Assembly: GCA_047967505.1 (NCBI GenBank)
Contig: CM106540.1
Source of the DNA: Dipteris shenzhenensis
Taxonomy: Eukaryota > Polypodiophyta > Polypodiopsida > Gleicheniales
DNA: 64,000 nt
Direction: 5' to 3' (one strand)
In this document: piece by piece, positions 9,668 through 22,200 of the stretch
How the letters are laid out: each line of letters opens with the position of its first letter
Position numbering within the stretch: the first letter of the stretch is position 1
Translations under genes and position numbers: made by a program
The notes under the pieces: generated by a model
Databases searched by the model: none
Seen by the model: only the letters and a program-made list of their open reading frames with translations
Told to the model about the DNA's origin: nothing

Positions 9668-12600
9668 CTGCTTGTCAACAAGTTGAATTCCAACAAACTT
9701 TCTTACACTGCCAGAAAGCGTATGTATTAAAAAATACAAGTGGAGAGTATCTGCGATTGGGAAATGCATATCTACCTCTATTTTTCCAAACGGCAAGTGT
9801 TTATGTAGGAACATAGGAAGAAGTCCAGCTCCAAGCCCAACTACCGCCACTCTCACCTACAAGAATTGTATTAAGTTGCCTGGGAAAGGTGAGCTTCCTT
9901 GCTGAGGAACCCTCAGACATGACAAAACAAAGAAAAAAGAAAACGGTGGGGGGGTTGGGTCATGTCCAAAGTACCAATTGTTGAGAAGAAACCCAATCTT
10001 CCAAATTTGATGCGATCAATGAGATTCCCGCTATCATTCCAGCATGGTAGGGACTTGCCAGAAAGCTATGATCCACTTGCAAATCATCACCTGTATGCAT
10101 ACCAGGAACATAAATTTACTGATTGTAGAGGAAGAGAAAACGAGCTGTAGGTGGATTGGATAGAAAGCATCAAAGGAATCATCAAATTATCATGGTGCAG
10201 GAAAATGAAACAATGAGGATATCCAGTCATAGTAGCTTGCAATTTATATTTTTTTTTAAAGACGTGAGGAAAATTGTTGCCTGCCAACAGATGCCTCAAC
10301 AATTGCATGCATAAAAGTCAAAAGGGAAGCATTGATAAATGTAAGATACATCTGAGATCGAGCAGAATCTCCCATTTACAGCTTGATAACGTGTGAACCT
10401 CCACAACAAAAAGAATGCAACTAACATGCACTTGACCAGCGGTACATTTAATGTTAAGAAGTATCTTAGAATTCTACAGCTACCAGAAAGCGAATCCTTG
10501 TCGTTACGATTCTTCTTTTTTGTTGACTTATGCCCCCTGCCTCCCATTTTGATTTTTTCTTGGCTTTTGGCTGGAACTTTAATAAGTAATGCCTCTGACT
10601 GGATCATATTCGGATTCCTCCGAAAAACAAGTCTGCGGTAATATTCTTGTCGAACACCTGAGTGATCATTACTTGTGTTTTCTTCAGAAAGTACAACATT
10701 CTCCACAAGCATGGCACCTGTCAAAGGAGATTCTACCTGCACGGCAAACAACATAAGAAATGCAGAGTTTCTGGAGTGATTTTAAAGACTTGAGCATAGT
10801 TCTTTTCACACCTCCTCCAAAATTGTTCTCTTTGCAACACCATCGCTAGACATCAAGTACCTGGAAGGACGTCACCAGACTGCTATGAGTATATAAATCC
10901 AGTATGCTTCACAGCAAAAGAATCCGGAATTCTTCCATTTCCTAGGATGCCATCAACAATATGCCAAACTTGTTTGCAGTTCTTTAAACACCAAACTAAG
11001 AGGACCGAGATGAGATAATTTAAGTTAAGCACTGATAATAAAATATGTGAAATGAAAATTCATATAGGATGGCATTTAACTCACGGGATGCTCACACCAT
11101 CCTTACAATTGAGTGGTAGCAGACCCTTTACAAGTGGTGAAAGATCATCCTGAAGACATAAAAATAAAAAAAAGGTCAGCCCAGAAAAAAGGTGCAACCT
11201 CCTCGTAATATTTCTCATAGCCTCTTCTACATAGACCTCATGCTAGTTGGTGTGACTCAAGGGAATAAATGCAGGTCAACCTTCTCAAATAAGTGTAATA
11301 CAAAGACCCCAATATAGATGTGTTTGATTGGATTTTTCCAAATTCTTGGAGTTACAGTCATAATACAAGTAGATTGAATTTTAATGCAAGTGTCAAAGAG
11401 GTGTCATGCTGTCATGGAGATTATGTCAGATTTGTCTAGAAAGAAAACTTTGGATGTCAGAGACTTTGCCATCTGTTTAGTGAAAGCATGCTTTGCCTGG
11501 CTATGGGAACCCTAACGATCAGTGTAGCCAATGAGACCCAAAAGAACACATTACAAATTTCATTTTAATATGCTGTCCTGTAAAAGGAAGTCACTTCTCC
11601 GAACACATTAGAGACAGATCCCAAAGGAAAGAGTTACAACCAATGTAAGCCACAAGGGGAAACGGGGCGGGCGGGGGGGGGGGGAGAGAGAGAGAGAGAG
11701 AGAGATGGTGGGCGTTGCCTTCATCCGCAACTAGAGTTCTTTTGTTTAAAGCTAAAAAAAGCTCTTTTATTCTTTGTATGCAGTGAACATGGTGGAAGTA
11801 TCACCTGAATGTCCTCCATGCTCCCAGAATAGAAGTCAATGTCCAAAAAAACCTGCACATATGATTTGAACCTTCAATAAATGGAGAAGTCTGGTTGAAC
11901 CTGCCCTTACATTAAAAAGGGAAAGCTTAAGCAGCAGCCAGTCTGCCATTCTACCATGATAAGCCGACCTGCTTTCGCACTTTCTACAACCTGCCACTGC
12001 CCTTCTTCCGAAGAAAAAAGCCACTCATGTGTTCGTCCCTGCAAAGGTAGCATTGAGAAATAGCATCAAATTCACTTATACAACAAAACAAAGGGTGAAG
12101 TACAAACAAAATCTGGAAAACCTGTACCTTTGGAACTAAGAAAACAGCACATTTGTACTGAAAAGGTCCATCCCCTTTTAGTGCATCTAAAACTACAGCT
12201 GAATAGCTAGAACGAGAAAGGCCCCTTCCAGCCAATGTTATTGGAAATCTGCGGCCTGGAACAATATTCTCAATTGGATCTGACGATGGTTCTTCCAATT
12301 GCTCTATATCAGCACCGCCTGCAATTGACTTCCGAATCAAGTTCTCTTCCTGGACCACCCTTTCGAGAGGCTCCATCTGCATTTCAGCATATAAAAACAA
12401 TTATATGAAGCATCCAGTAAAGGATCATTGGACAGGAGATCCAACATAAGTGCTTTGCACAATCCATAGTTTATGCTAACTTTCAATACTAGCTACTGAT
12501 ATTTTGAGGGACTTTTATTTCAGAGATGAGATTGTCACCTACAAGGAAGTTTCAGTAACCCCTTTTTTTTCAAAGGCACAGTAGGCTGTGTTATCTTATT

Positions 12601-15600
12601 TTGCAAAAGAAATTTTCAGGAATAGTAAGAAGATCAGATTATATTAAGCATTAGTACTTCATCTTGCAACGTTCAGTCGCCACTTTCTACAAATCATAAG
12701 TTAAAATTGTGTCTCCAAATTCCAACTGCCACACAGAATAGATTGGCAGCAAGACAGTCACACTAACCACTCATCAGCTTCAAAACACGGAAACAAGGTC
12801 CACATATGAACCTGCACCTATCCCAGAATTATGATCAGCCATTTGGTATTGAAACACCATGGAGCTGTTCTAAATAACTTCATAAGCGAGACAGGCGAGA
12901 GCCAGCTTCTTTGTAGGGTGCCCTTTATGCCACATAGGACATTTAGTCCTATGTGACACCTAGGACACTTAGTCCTAGGGTCTACCTTCAAGTACTATGT
13001 ACTTTTCATTTTATATCAATCTAGTTGACGTGATGGCTTATCTCCCTCGACTCCTGTACTTGCTCTTTTGCACAACGCCCCTTCTTTACCAAAACGAAAG
13101 TTATGTTAGGAGAAAATTATTTAGAACGAGAGCATTTATGCATCAGTGTAGTACTACCCAATGTACTAGACAATACCAAGATTGGACATAGAGCAACATG
13201 GTGAACTTCAGTGTTCTAGCATGTACTTATGGCTGCCAGGGAAAAAAGTAGGGGCGAATTTTAGCCAAGGGCTAAATTAGAGGCTTTCCCAAGTTGGTTG
13301 GGCTAATATTTAGAGCTTTAAATTTGATAAATTAGCCCAAAAATAAAGATGGGATAATGTTTAGAGCCTAAATGTGATAAATTTGCCCTAAAAGTGGTAG
13401 CAGGACTAATTATAACTCTATATGGGGAAAGATTCACCCATTGACTTACATTGTCATAATCGTGTTCCCTCCTTATTTTTTACCCTAATGGCTGTAGTAC
13501 AAAATCCATACTTGGTTGGATCCAAGACTTTAGATGTGTCTCAAAAATAGCATTCAGATCTAATAAGATAGGAATGGTGAAAAACACTCTCTAGAAAAGA
13601 TCTATACATACTTGCAAAGTCATGATCTATAGAAAGAAATACTAAGTGCAGAGAGAGGAAAAACCCCACGATTTCAGACATTTCGCACATGATGTGTCGT
13701 GACGTACACTCTTTGGAGACCATGTCATACACTTTGCATTGTGACCTACACTTTCTGTAGAGACTTTGTCATGCACTTTGTGTTGTGATCTACACTCTAC
13801 ATAGAGACCATGTTATCACTTTCTATTATGACCTACATTTTGTGTAGAGGCCCTTGGTATACACTTATGCTATCAATGACATTGTGTAGGGATGGAAACT
13901 CAAGCACATGTATCAATATCTCTGAATGAAGATTGATCGCCTTCCTATTCGTGGTGCCTTCGCCTACCAACATGTACTAGCATTCTCCTTTACACCATGA
14001 ACATGTACTAGCATGACCTCACCCCCCCCCTCCTCCTCCTCGCCTTCCACTTCTCCCTTGTCCTCATTCTCCTTCCCTCACCCTTTGTTGGAGAAGCCTC
14101 ATGATCATAGTATGTGGTACCTTAGCTAAAAGCATCCTTGATGGAGATCTCAGAAAATGGGTTAGCTTATTTGCCTCAGGTTTGCCTCATGGAGCAAAGG
14201 AAGAGTCGAGGTATTTCACGTGGCTTCAAGGCATGCAAAACTTGGTGGTGCATGGCAGTGTGTCGACTGGCCAATAAGCTTCAATAGAATACGTTGCATG
14301 GGCTTGGAAAATCGGTGGGTGACTGGTCACTATTTCTACAAGTTGCGACCTCGATTGATCTCTCTTTGTCCTTTCATCATCTTGATGACGATAGCGGAAG
14401 TGAGAGGGAGAGAGAGAGAAGTGCACACGATATAGCTACCTATACACTAAGTTGTATTGAACATGAACATGAAGAAATACATGTGAACCCATTAGGGTTA
14501 GGGTTATGTATTAGAGCCTAGCAAGTTGGACATGCTTCCTGTCCCCGGACCTTCATTGCTCCCTGCGCCTCCTTCCGTACAGTCCGTACGACAGTACGGA
14601 CGTTCGTACAGATACGTACAGATCCCGCATCAAATCCCGTACGTCTTCTACCAATTGCCCGTTTTATCCGTACGTACCTGCGTAGTACCTGCTCCGTACG
14701 ATGTACCTACGCCCATGCATTGTACCTATTTCTGTACAAGTGTATCTGCAAAGTACCTGGTCTGTACAATAGTTACTGCACTGTACCTGCGCCGTACAAA
14801 GGTACCTATGCCGTACCTACGTTGTACGGCTGTACTTGCACAACAGCTCTTCCGTACAAGATACCCGCTCCTATAGTGGTATGCCGTACAGTGATATTCC
14901 GTACAAGACATTGGCAAATTTGGGGCTTTCAGTTCTTTTCACCTCCTTTAATTGCAATTTCTTGCAAGAATATTGGAGTTTTGGGATTTGGTCTGCAATT
15001 CCTTGTTTAGATTGCACTACATTGGGTCAGATTGCAGAACATTGAGTCACATTTGCAAGACATTGGCTCACATTTGCAAAAATCTCAGCGAAATTTGGGG
15101 CTTTTCTGTATTTGCCCTCTTTTTGGCCTATTTGCCCTCATTAAATCTGAGGCTTTTGCCAAATTTGCTGTTTTTTGCAGTGAACATTGCCTGACACAGT
15201 CACATTTGGATGAAATTTCCATTTGCCCCTTGATTTGGGCTGGAAATTTGCAGAACATTTACTTGCAGACATTTGCTGTCATTTTTGGACAGCCAGCTCT
15301 TTGCAGTGATAGCCTTGAGGCTTTTGTGTTTACAAGTCTCTTCTTTTCAGGGTATCCCATTTGCAATGGCTGGCAACAATCATGATGTGATGTGTGCCAA
15401 CTATGTGCTGAATAGATCACCTACAAGGGCATTGAAGACTGTTACACCTTATGAAGCATGGAAAGGCAGGAAGCCTTCACTTTCACACATGAGAGTTTTT
15501 GGGTCTCTTGCATATGTTCATGTACCATCTCAGCTGAGACATAAGCTTGATGACAAGGCAATCAAATGCATATTTATTGGTTACAGCCAAGAGAGCAGAG

Positions 15601-18600
15601 GGTATAGGTTATACCAACCAAATACTGGGAAGAGTATTGTCAGTAGAGACGTAATCTTTGCTGAACATTCGGCTTCTCCTCTTGTGCACTGCAAAGCTAA
15701 GCCAGAAGATGACATGATTGATGCCTTTGACTCTTGGTTACCTCTTCCTTCCTCAGAGGGGGACTTTGACCAGCAACATGAGCCTCCTGCAGGCCCTCCA
15801 ACACCTCTTCACTGCCTGCCTATCCTGATTTAGCCCTCTTCTATGGTGATTAGGGTTCACTTACCATGCATGCTTACACGGATAGTGACTGGGCAGGTTG
15901 TACTGACACCAGAGTGTCATATACCAGCAATTGTTTTTTGCTTGGCAGTTCATGTATCTCTTGGCTCAGCAAGAAGCAACCAACAGTTGCCACATCTAGC
16001 TGTGAGGCTGAGTACAGGGCAGCCTTCACTGCTATAGTAGAGAGTGTCTGGCTTCGACAGTTACTTACAGATCTTGGTATTCGCCAGACATCCTCCACTA
16101 TGGTCTACACTGACAGCCAGAGTGCTTTGGCCATTCCACGTAATCCCAGTGTTTCATGCGCGTACCAAGCACATTGAAGTTCACTATCATTATGTTCAAG
16201 AGCGGTTATCAACAGGAGACATAGAGTTGTCCTACCTTCCCACAGAGGACAACATAGCAGATATGTTTACAAAGGCACTTCCTCGTCCAAAGTTCGAAGT
16301 CTTCAGATAGGCTTTACACTGGTTCCCTTTGCTACATGATCTGACATACCTTGTACATTCATAGGTGGCTATATCCTTTTGGATGAACATGAGCCACCAT
16401 GACCAGAAAATACCGAGTATTCTGAGACATTTCCAGAATACTTCAGCCCATACCATGGAGGGATGCCCTATGGGCCATGGTATGTGCCTTGTAGGCATAG
16501 TTATAGGCACTTAGTGTTTTTGTGCCCTTTATGCCACATAGGACATTTAGTCCTATGTGACACCTAGGACACTTAGTCCTAGGGTCTACCTTCAAGTACT
16601 ATGTACTTTTCATTTTATATCAATCTAGTTGACGTGACGGCTTATCTCCCTCGACTCCTGTACTTGCTCTTTTGCACTACGCCCCTTCATTCTTCAAATG
16701 CAAGGGCAAGCTGGTTTTAAGAAGAATATTGGACCAGGGGATAGGGAGATGAAAAAAGATTGATAAATAGTGAAATGTCCCCACAAATTTTACCCGAAAA
16801 GATAATGATTCACCACTCAAAAAGATTATGAGATGATTTGGTGATGCCACATGGCAAGCTTTAATAAAAAATGTTACATTGTACACACAAGCTGTCCTAG
16901 CAAAGCTTAATTGATGTCAGAATTTAAAAATGAGCACTGGTTGGTAAAATAATGGCAACAGTTGTACAAAAAACTGGGTGCATCCATGTTCAATATTTAT
17001 ATCTTGCAGCACCCCCATGTCCCTGAAAACTTCATGCCACCCATTGGCTTCCTAAAGACATCAGCTAGCTGCTGATTTGTGGTGCAAAAATGAGATCAAC
17101 CCTGTGCTGCCACCTCCACCTTTTCTCTAAAAATGAAATTGCACTTCAATGTGCTTTGTCCTAGCCTGAGGGTTTTTGGCCAAACAAATACAGCCTTCGT
17201 TTCAGAAAACTCAGTTGTACTTTAGTCTTTCCCTTTGTTGCATTTCTTGCGATAGAAGCCCCTTCACACTCTACAATGCTGGTTGCTTAACGAAATGATC
17301 TGTTGGTTTTTACAACTCCATGTCACTACATTTTACCCAAGCAAGAACATGAACCATACACAGATATATTTCATTGACTGAATCTACCCAGTCTGCATCA
17401 ATAAACCCAAAAAGATCTAGCTTTTCACAACTGACATAAACCATACCCAGATGCATGGTACCCATAAGTTACCTCAATATTTTTAATGCTGCTCTCCAAT
17501 GTAAATCCCTTGCTGCTGCATAAATTGACTTACGGATATCCAATGTAGTAGTTCACAAGACTCCACACAAGCTGCGTACTTCAGAGTGTAGCTGTCCCAA
17601 GATGTCAGCTTATCAGTACCATCCACTAGAGTTTTCAGAGGCTTAAAGTTCCACATGTTAAACCTCTTTAATAGTTCCTTAAACTATTTCACCTATGCTT
17701 GTCATGAAGCCAACAAACTTCAACGAACAAACAATAATGCCTCAACTCATGATCAATAATCTCAAATCATCTGGATCTGGACAAATCAGCTTTTACACCT
17801 GCAACAACTGCATCATTGTTCCCGGTGATGAATGCAGCATGCACCTAAAGTCCCACGAGCTCCAATCTGCATTTGTCTTTAAATAATAAAGATTTGGAGT
17901 TGCAAAACTTTCTCTGCGCCACCTCCTCCTAGAGCAGATCACACGTACCTCCACCTACACCACTCCCGTCTTGCAGTACCACCTACACCACCGAGGTCGA
18001 TGAGCACACCTTTGATGAATCCACCGAACTGCTGTCATCACCAAGAAAGCTGCCAGTGTAGACACTAGTCACTCGCAATCTGATGGAGAGGACACTGTGT
18101 GACTAACCTCTCGGAGTGAAGGACACAATAATGGGAAGGCCTCATCAACCTCTCTACTGACTGGTACTGCAACCGATGCCTCCCTCAAGAACTGAGGAAG
18201 GGGAGCTGCAAAGGGAACTGCATGACTATCCACATGGACTCCTGAGGAATCATCAACCTCTATACTGGTGATAGCTATACCTGTGACTCCAATTATGAGG
18301 GTGAGGGTACTCCCTCTTGCTAGACCTGACACAAACTCCTTTCACAGTATGATCAGTCTGGCAAGATCATTGTTTTCTTCACTGTCTGCGCTTGGGATTC
18401 TATGGAGAAAGCGTGAGAAGGCTAGCGCGCGGCAAAATTTGATACAATGCGCGGCTGCTCATCACCAAGTGCAGAATTACGTGGAGTTTACTGTTACAAT
18501 CGGCGTTGGCTCCCATCGCCGGGCAGACAATCCTCAGCAAGAGAAACATAACGATATTGGAATCGGCCAGCACCAAAGCTCATTCTCCTTGCTTCTGCTC

Positions 18601-19246
18601 ATGTGATTGCTAGGTTGTTTGAGATTTTGCCCGTTAATTAATTCACACAACTGGAGAAGAGTTTGAGAGGGCTTTCTATGCAAAACTAAAGCTTGAATAC
18701 CAAGGTAGATTGAACACAGAGCTTGGGCAAAATAGTGCGCACTTCATTGGTCAACCATATGGTTGCGTTGGGGGCCATATAGTCCATCCCTTTGTATTTC
18801 CTCATTATCCATTTGAGAAATTTTTTGTTTGCTTTAGCTTGTTGTTTGCTCCTTGGCACTCCACTCCCATTCCATTGCTTTGTAGATCAATGTGACAATG
18901 GTAGAGCCTTGTTTAGATCTTATGTCACCTATTTAATATTTTATTTATTTGAAATAATTTTTAATGTACTTATCCTTTAGCATTTACTATAAGCTATTAG
19001 TTATTGGATAACACCACATTTGTTTGATTAAGATGTTGAATGATCACTCATGATCTTTTGATGATTTTTTAATGTATAGGATTGGCTACCTATGGCATCA
19101 AAGGCTCACATAAAGTTGATTGATCATGCGTCTTGTGATAAGAAGCTATTGGGTTATGTTAGAGTCATGGGGGATTGTACTTATAGTGTAATATGCAAAG
19201 AGATTATGCAAGATGGCATTATTAGTGATGCTTTCCAATTTGTTAT

Positions 19247-19285
<39 letters not shown>

Positions 19286-22200
19286 GCTTTGCACTCTAAA
19301 CCAAACTCAAGAAGAGAGTTGGCAAGTTGAGAACAAGTGCATTGGCATAAAGAGAGTATTACAAATGGTTGATGAGAGTCAACCTTCAAAGCGTGTGTGT
19401 AGAAGCTTAGATGAAGCCATTCAAGCTACTCATGTGAATGTAAGTGAAGAAGGTGACCATAGGAAGCATAATCTTGAAGGTGATGGTGGGCAAGTGTATG
19501 GCAATAGCATGCCTAAGAGATTTTGGTTTCAAAATAATCCCTTCAAACTTGGGAGGATCAATGTGAGAAGGTTTGCAAAAAGTTGAGGGAGTGGCAACCA
19601 CCAAGAGATGACAAGTTTGAGCTCATTACAAAAGATGTCAAATGATAATCCTTTAATTCGTGTTTGGTGTCATGAATTTGGATGCTCTAATGGAACTGGG
19701 ATCATTGGTAGTAAACAATCACCATACTCATGCTTGTCTAACTTCATGATATTTCACATCCTAGATAGCCAAGCACATCAAAAGAGATATCTAGCTAATC
19801 GAGGGGCAAAGGTTGAAACACATCTTACTAATGAAAATAGTACAAAGGAATCACAAGATAATTGAATATATACACTAACAATTCTTCGAGCTATTGAGGA
19901 GATGAATAATTTCAACATCACTCATGAAGGTAAGCAAATACCTCTTTGCCTAAGGCTACAAAACTATTTTCTTCATATTAACTCATGCACAAGATAAATT
20001 CTACTTAGTATTTTATGTTGTGGTTCAACAGTGTTTGCTTATGCACATGCTGATTTGTAGTTTCTTTGCTTATGTAGGGGCTGATTTTCAGCTTATTGAA
20101 GCAACCTTGAATCAATACAAAGATAAAAGGCTTGGCAAATTGTCTTGTAAGCATGATGGAAAGTGGCTTCCCTTATGCCCTCAAGGTTCAAATTGAGGAC
20201 AATTTTAACGCAATATATCCAAACGAAATTTCACATTCTAGCATGCAGCAAAGAATCATCTGATCATGCACTTTTAGCTATAACAAGATGTGTGGGTCTC
20301 GGCGGTGACTCACGTGTTGTGGGGATGTTGAAGAGATGTCGATGGAGCCTCCACTCCAAGCTACACCTTGTGAGAGCAATGCAAGGCACGAGCCATTCAC
20401 AAGTGCCACTAAAGTGGCCTCCAGATTGTTGCAATGTGTTTCCATGTGAGAAAGAGGGAAGGGGGAGAGGGGAGAAAGGAGGGAGAAGTACGAGGGAAGA
20501 GGAGAGTGAAGAGGGATGGAGTGGCAAACACAAGGGCACTACAATGGAAACAAGGGAACACCCAAAACATATGTTGGAAGAGGAGGGAGCTTGTATTCAA
20601 ACTTGTGCAAACAACAATGAAGACCAAAGTCAACACATTGGCCCTTTATACATATCACCTTTTGAAGGGAGGGCCAACCCTTTTCCTTTTAGCACTCTCC
20701 CTCTCTTTACAAAAAAAGGTCTTGGGCTCGTAGGGTGCCAAGGCATCTTCCTATTCTTTCCAACTCTCCCTACAAGCAAAAATAGCACTTGTGTTAACCT
20801 TATAAGAGTGCTTGGAAGCTTGGCATTAGGAGGTGTTCCTAACCGGCTCCCAAATAGTGCTTGTGCTACCCTCGCACCTCCAATGCTTAGGAAATTTGGG
20901 GTTTAAACCCTCAATTCACACGTTATATACCAAGTCTTGAACGAATCACACCAACTTCCTTATGGCCGATTCTTCTCCGTCCGAGGGCAGTGCTTCGAGG
21001 ATAAAGGGTGATGATAGAGTTTCCACTTTGGGAAAGATAACTTAGAAGGTATGAAGGCAAAGGGATCCGACTTTCCAAAACAGGTCCCACACAAGGACGA
21101 AGACTCATACCAGGAACTTTTGGCATATCTTGCCAAAGCAAGAGAAGATCCTCTCTTCCGCAGATTGGAGCGGAATATGGAGAAGAAAGAGCCTGCAAAA
21201 TCACCTCCAACAGCAACCAGTGCCAAAGACAAGGGCAGCAAGAAACAGGAAAGCCGGGGACGTTCCTGTCGCAGGAAGTCCCCAAGCTCATCTTCAAGAT
21301 CTTCTTCTTCTTCTCGGCGAGAAAATTTAAGAAATAGACGAGGTAAGAGGTCTCCTTCCTCTAGTCCCAGTTCATCTAGCAGTACATCTTCTAGCAGTTC
21401 TACATCTTCGCGCGAACGCTCATCTTAGTCGCGTAAGCGCCGAAGGCACCGGTCTAGAAGCAGGGAATTTAAAGAAGGGGGCAAATCTATTAAGTTTACT
21501 ACTTATGATGGAGCGTATGATGAAAGTGAGAAGGCACTCCAGTTTATTCGCCAATTTGACATAGCCTTCCAGACTGGCAACTATCAAGAGAAGTCCAAGC
21601 TCAAGGCCGTGAGTTTGCATCTCACTGGCAACGCTTGTGCTTGGTGGGATTCCTTATTGGTTGCAGGAGATGCCCCCACTTCTTGGAAAAAGTTTAAGAA
21701 AAAGTTTTATGAGCAGTTTCTTCCCAAGGAATTTAATGAAGATGTTCATATCAAGTGGGAGAGTTTAGCAATGCTTCCGACAAAAACGGTTAAAGCGTAT
21801 AATGCAAAGTTTTGGGCTGCAGATTACAGCTTTCAAAGAAATTTCCACAAAGACACAGCTACGAAAGTACAAGGCTGGGTTGATCCCTAGTATTCGCGCA
21901 TCTGTAAGTATTGATTGAAAATCAAAGTTGCAAGATTTGATGCACGCTGCTAAGGTGGCCGAGATTACAAAAGAGGATGTGATCAAGACGGTTATGGCTA
22001 CAAAGAGCAAGGAAGGGGATTCCATCAAGAGAAGTATACCTCCAATGCAAGCTCCCAGGAAAGAGAACCAGTTTCAGAAGCCGAGGGGAAACCCTAAGGA
22101 CTATAAAGGAAAGTCAAGGTTCACTCCTGAACACATAGAGACCTTTCGAAAGGAAGGCAAGTGTTTCAAGTGTGGCAAGGAAGGGCATAGGTCTACCCAG

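Larger units (their letters stand above)
14573..16690 (+). mobile_element. Cop-C: internally deleted copia element, sister of Cop-B
   Basis: The leader (14573-15365) and 3' end (16311-16690) match Cop-B closely. The coding part is collapsed: the first seven gag codons are fused to the distal integrase, which runs directly into RNase H. Gag, protease, the integrase core and the whole RT are gone, giving a 2.1-kb non-autonomous-like derivative. No LTR pair was recognised. Confidence 0.82.

Noticed and set aside
12360-12376. ATG of exon 5 as a separate gene start
   Set aside because: It follows a perfect acceptor (AAATGCAG) and is in phase with exon 4, so it is an internal Met.
14220-14521. Overlapping short frames before Cop-C
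   Set aside because: Mutually overlapping on both strands, with no conserved motif.
20163-20906. A 247-codon plus-strand frame
   Set aside because: Low-complexity composition, no recognisable domain, no splice context; the chance of an accidental frame is high.
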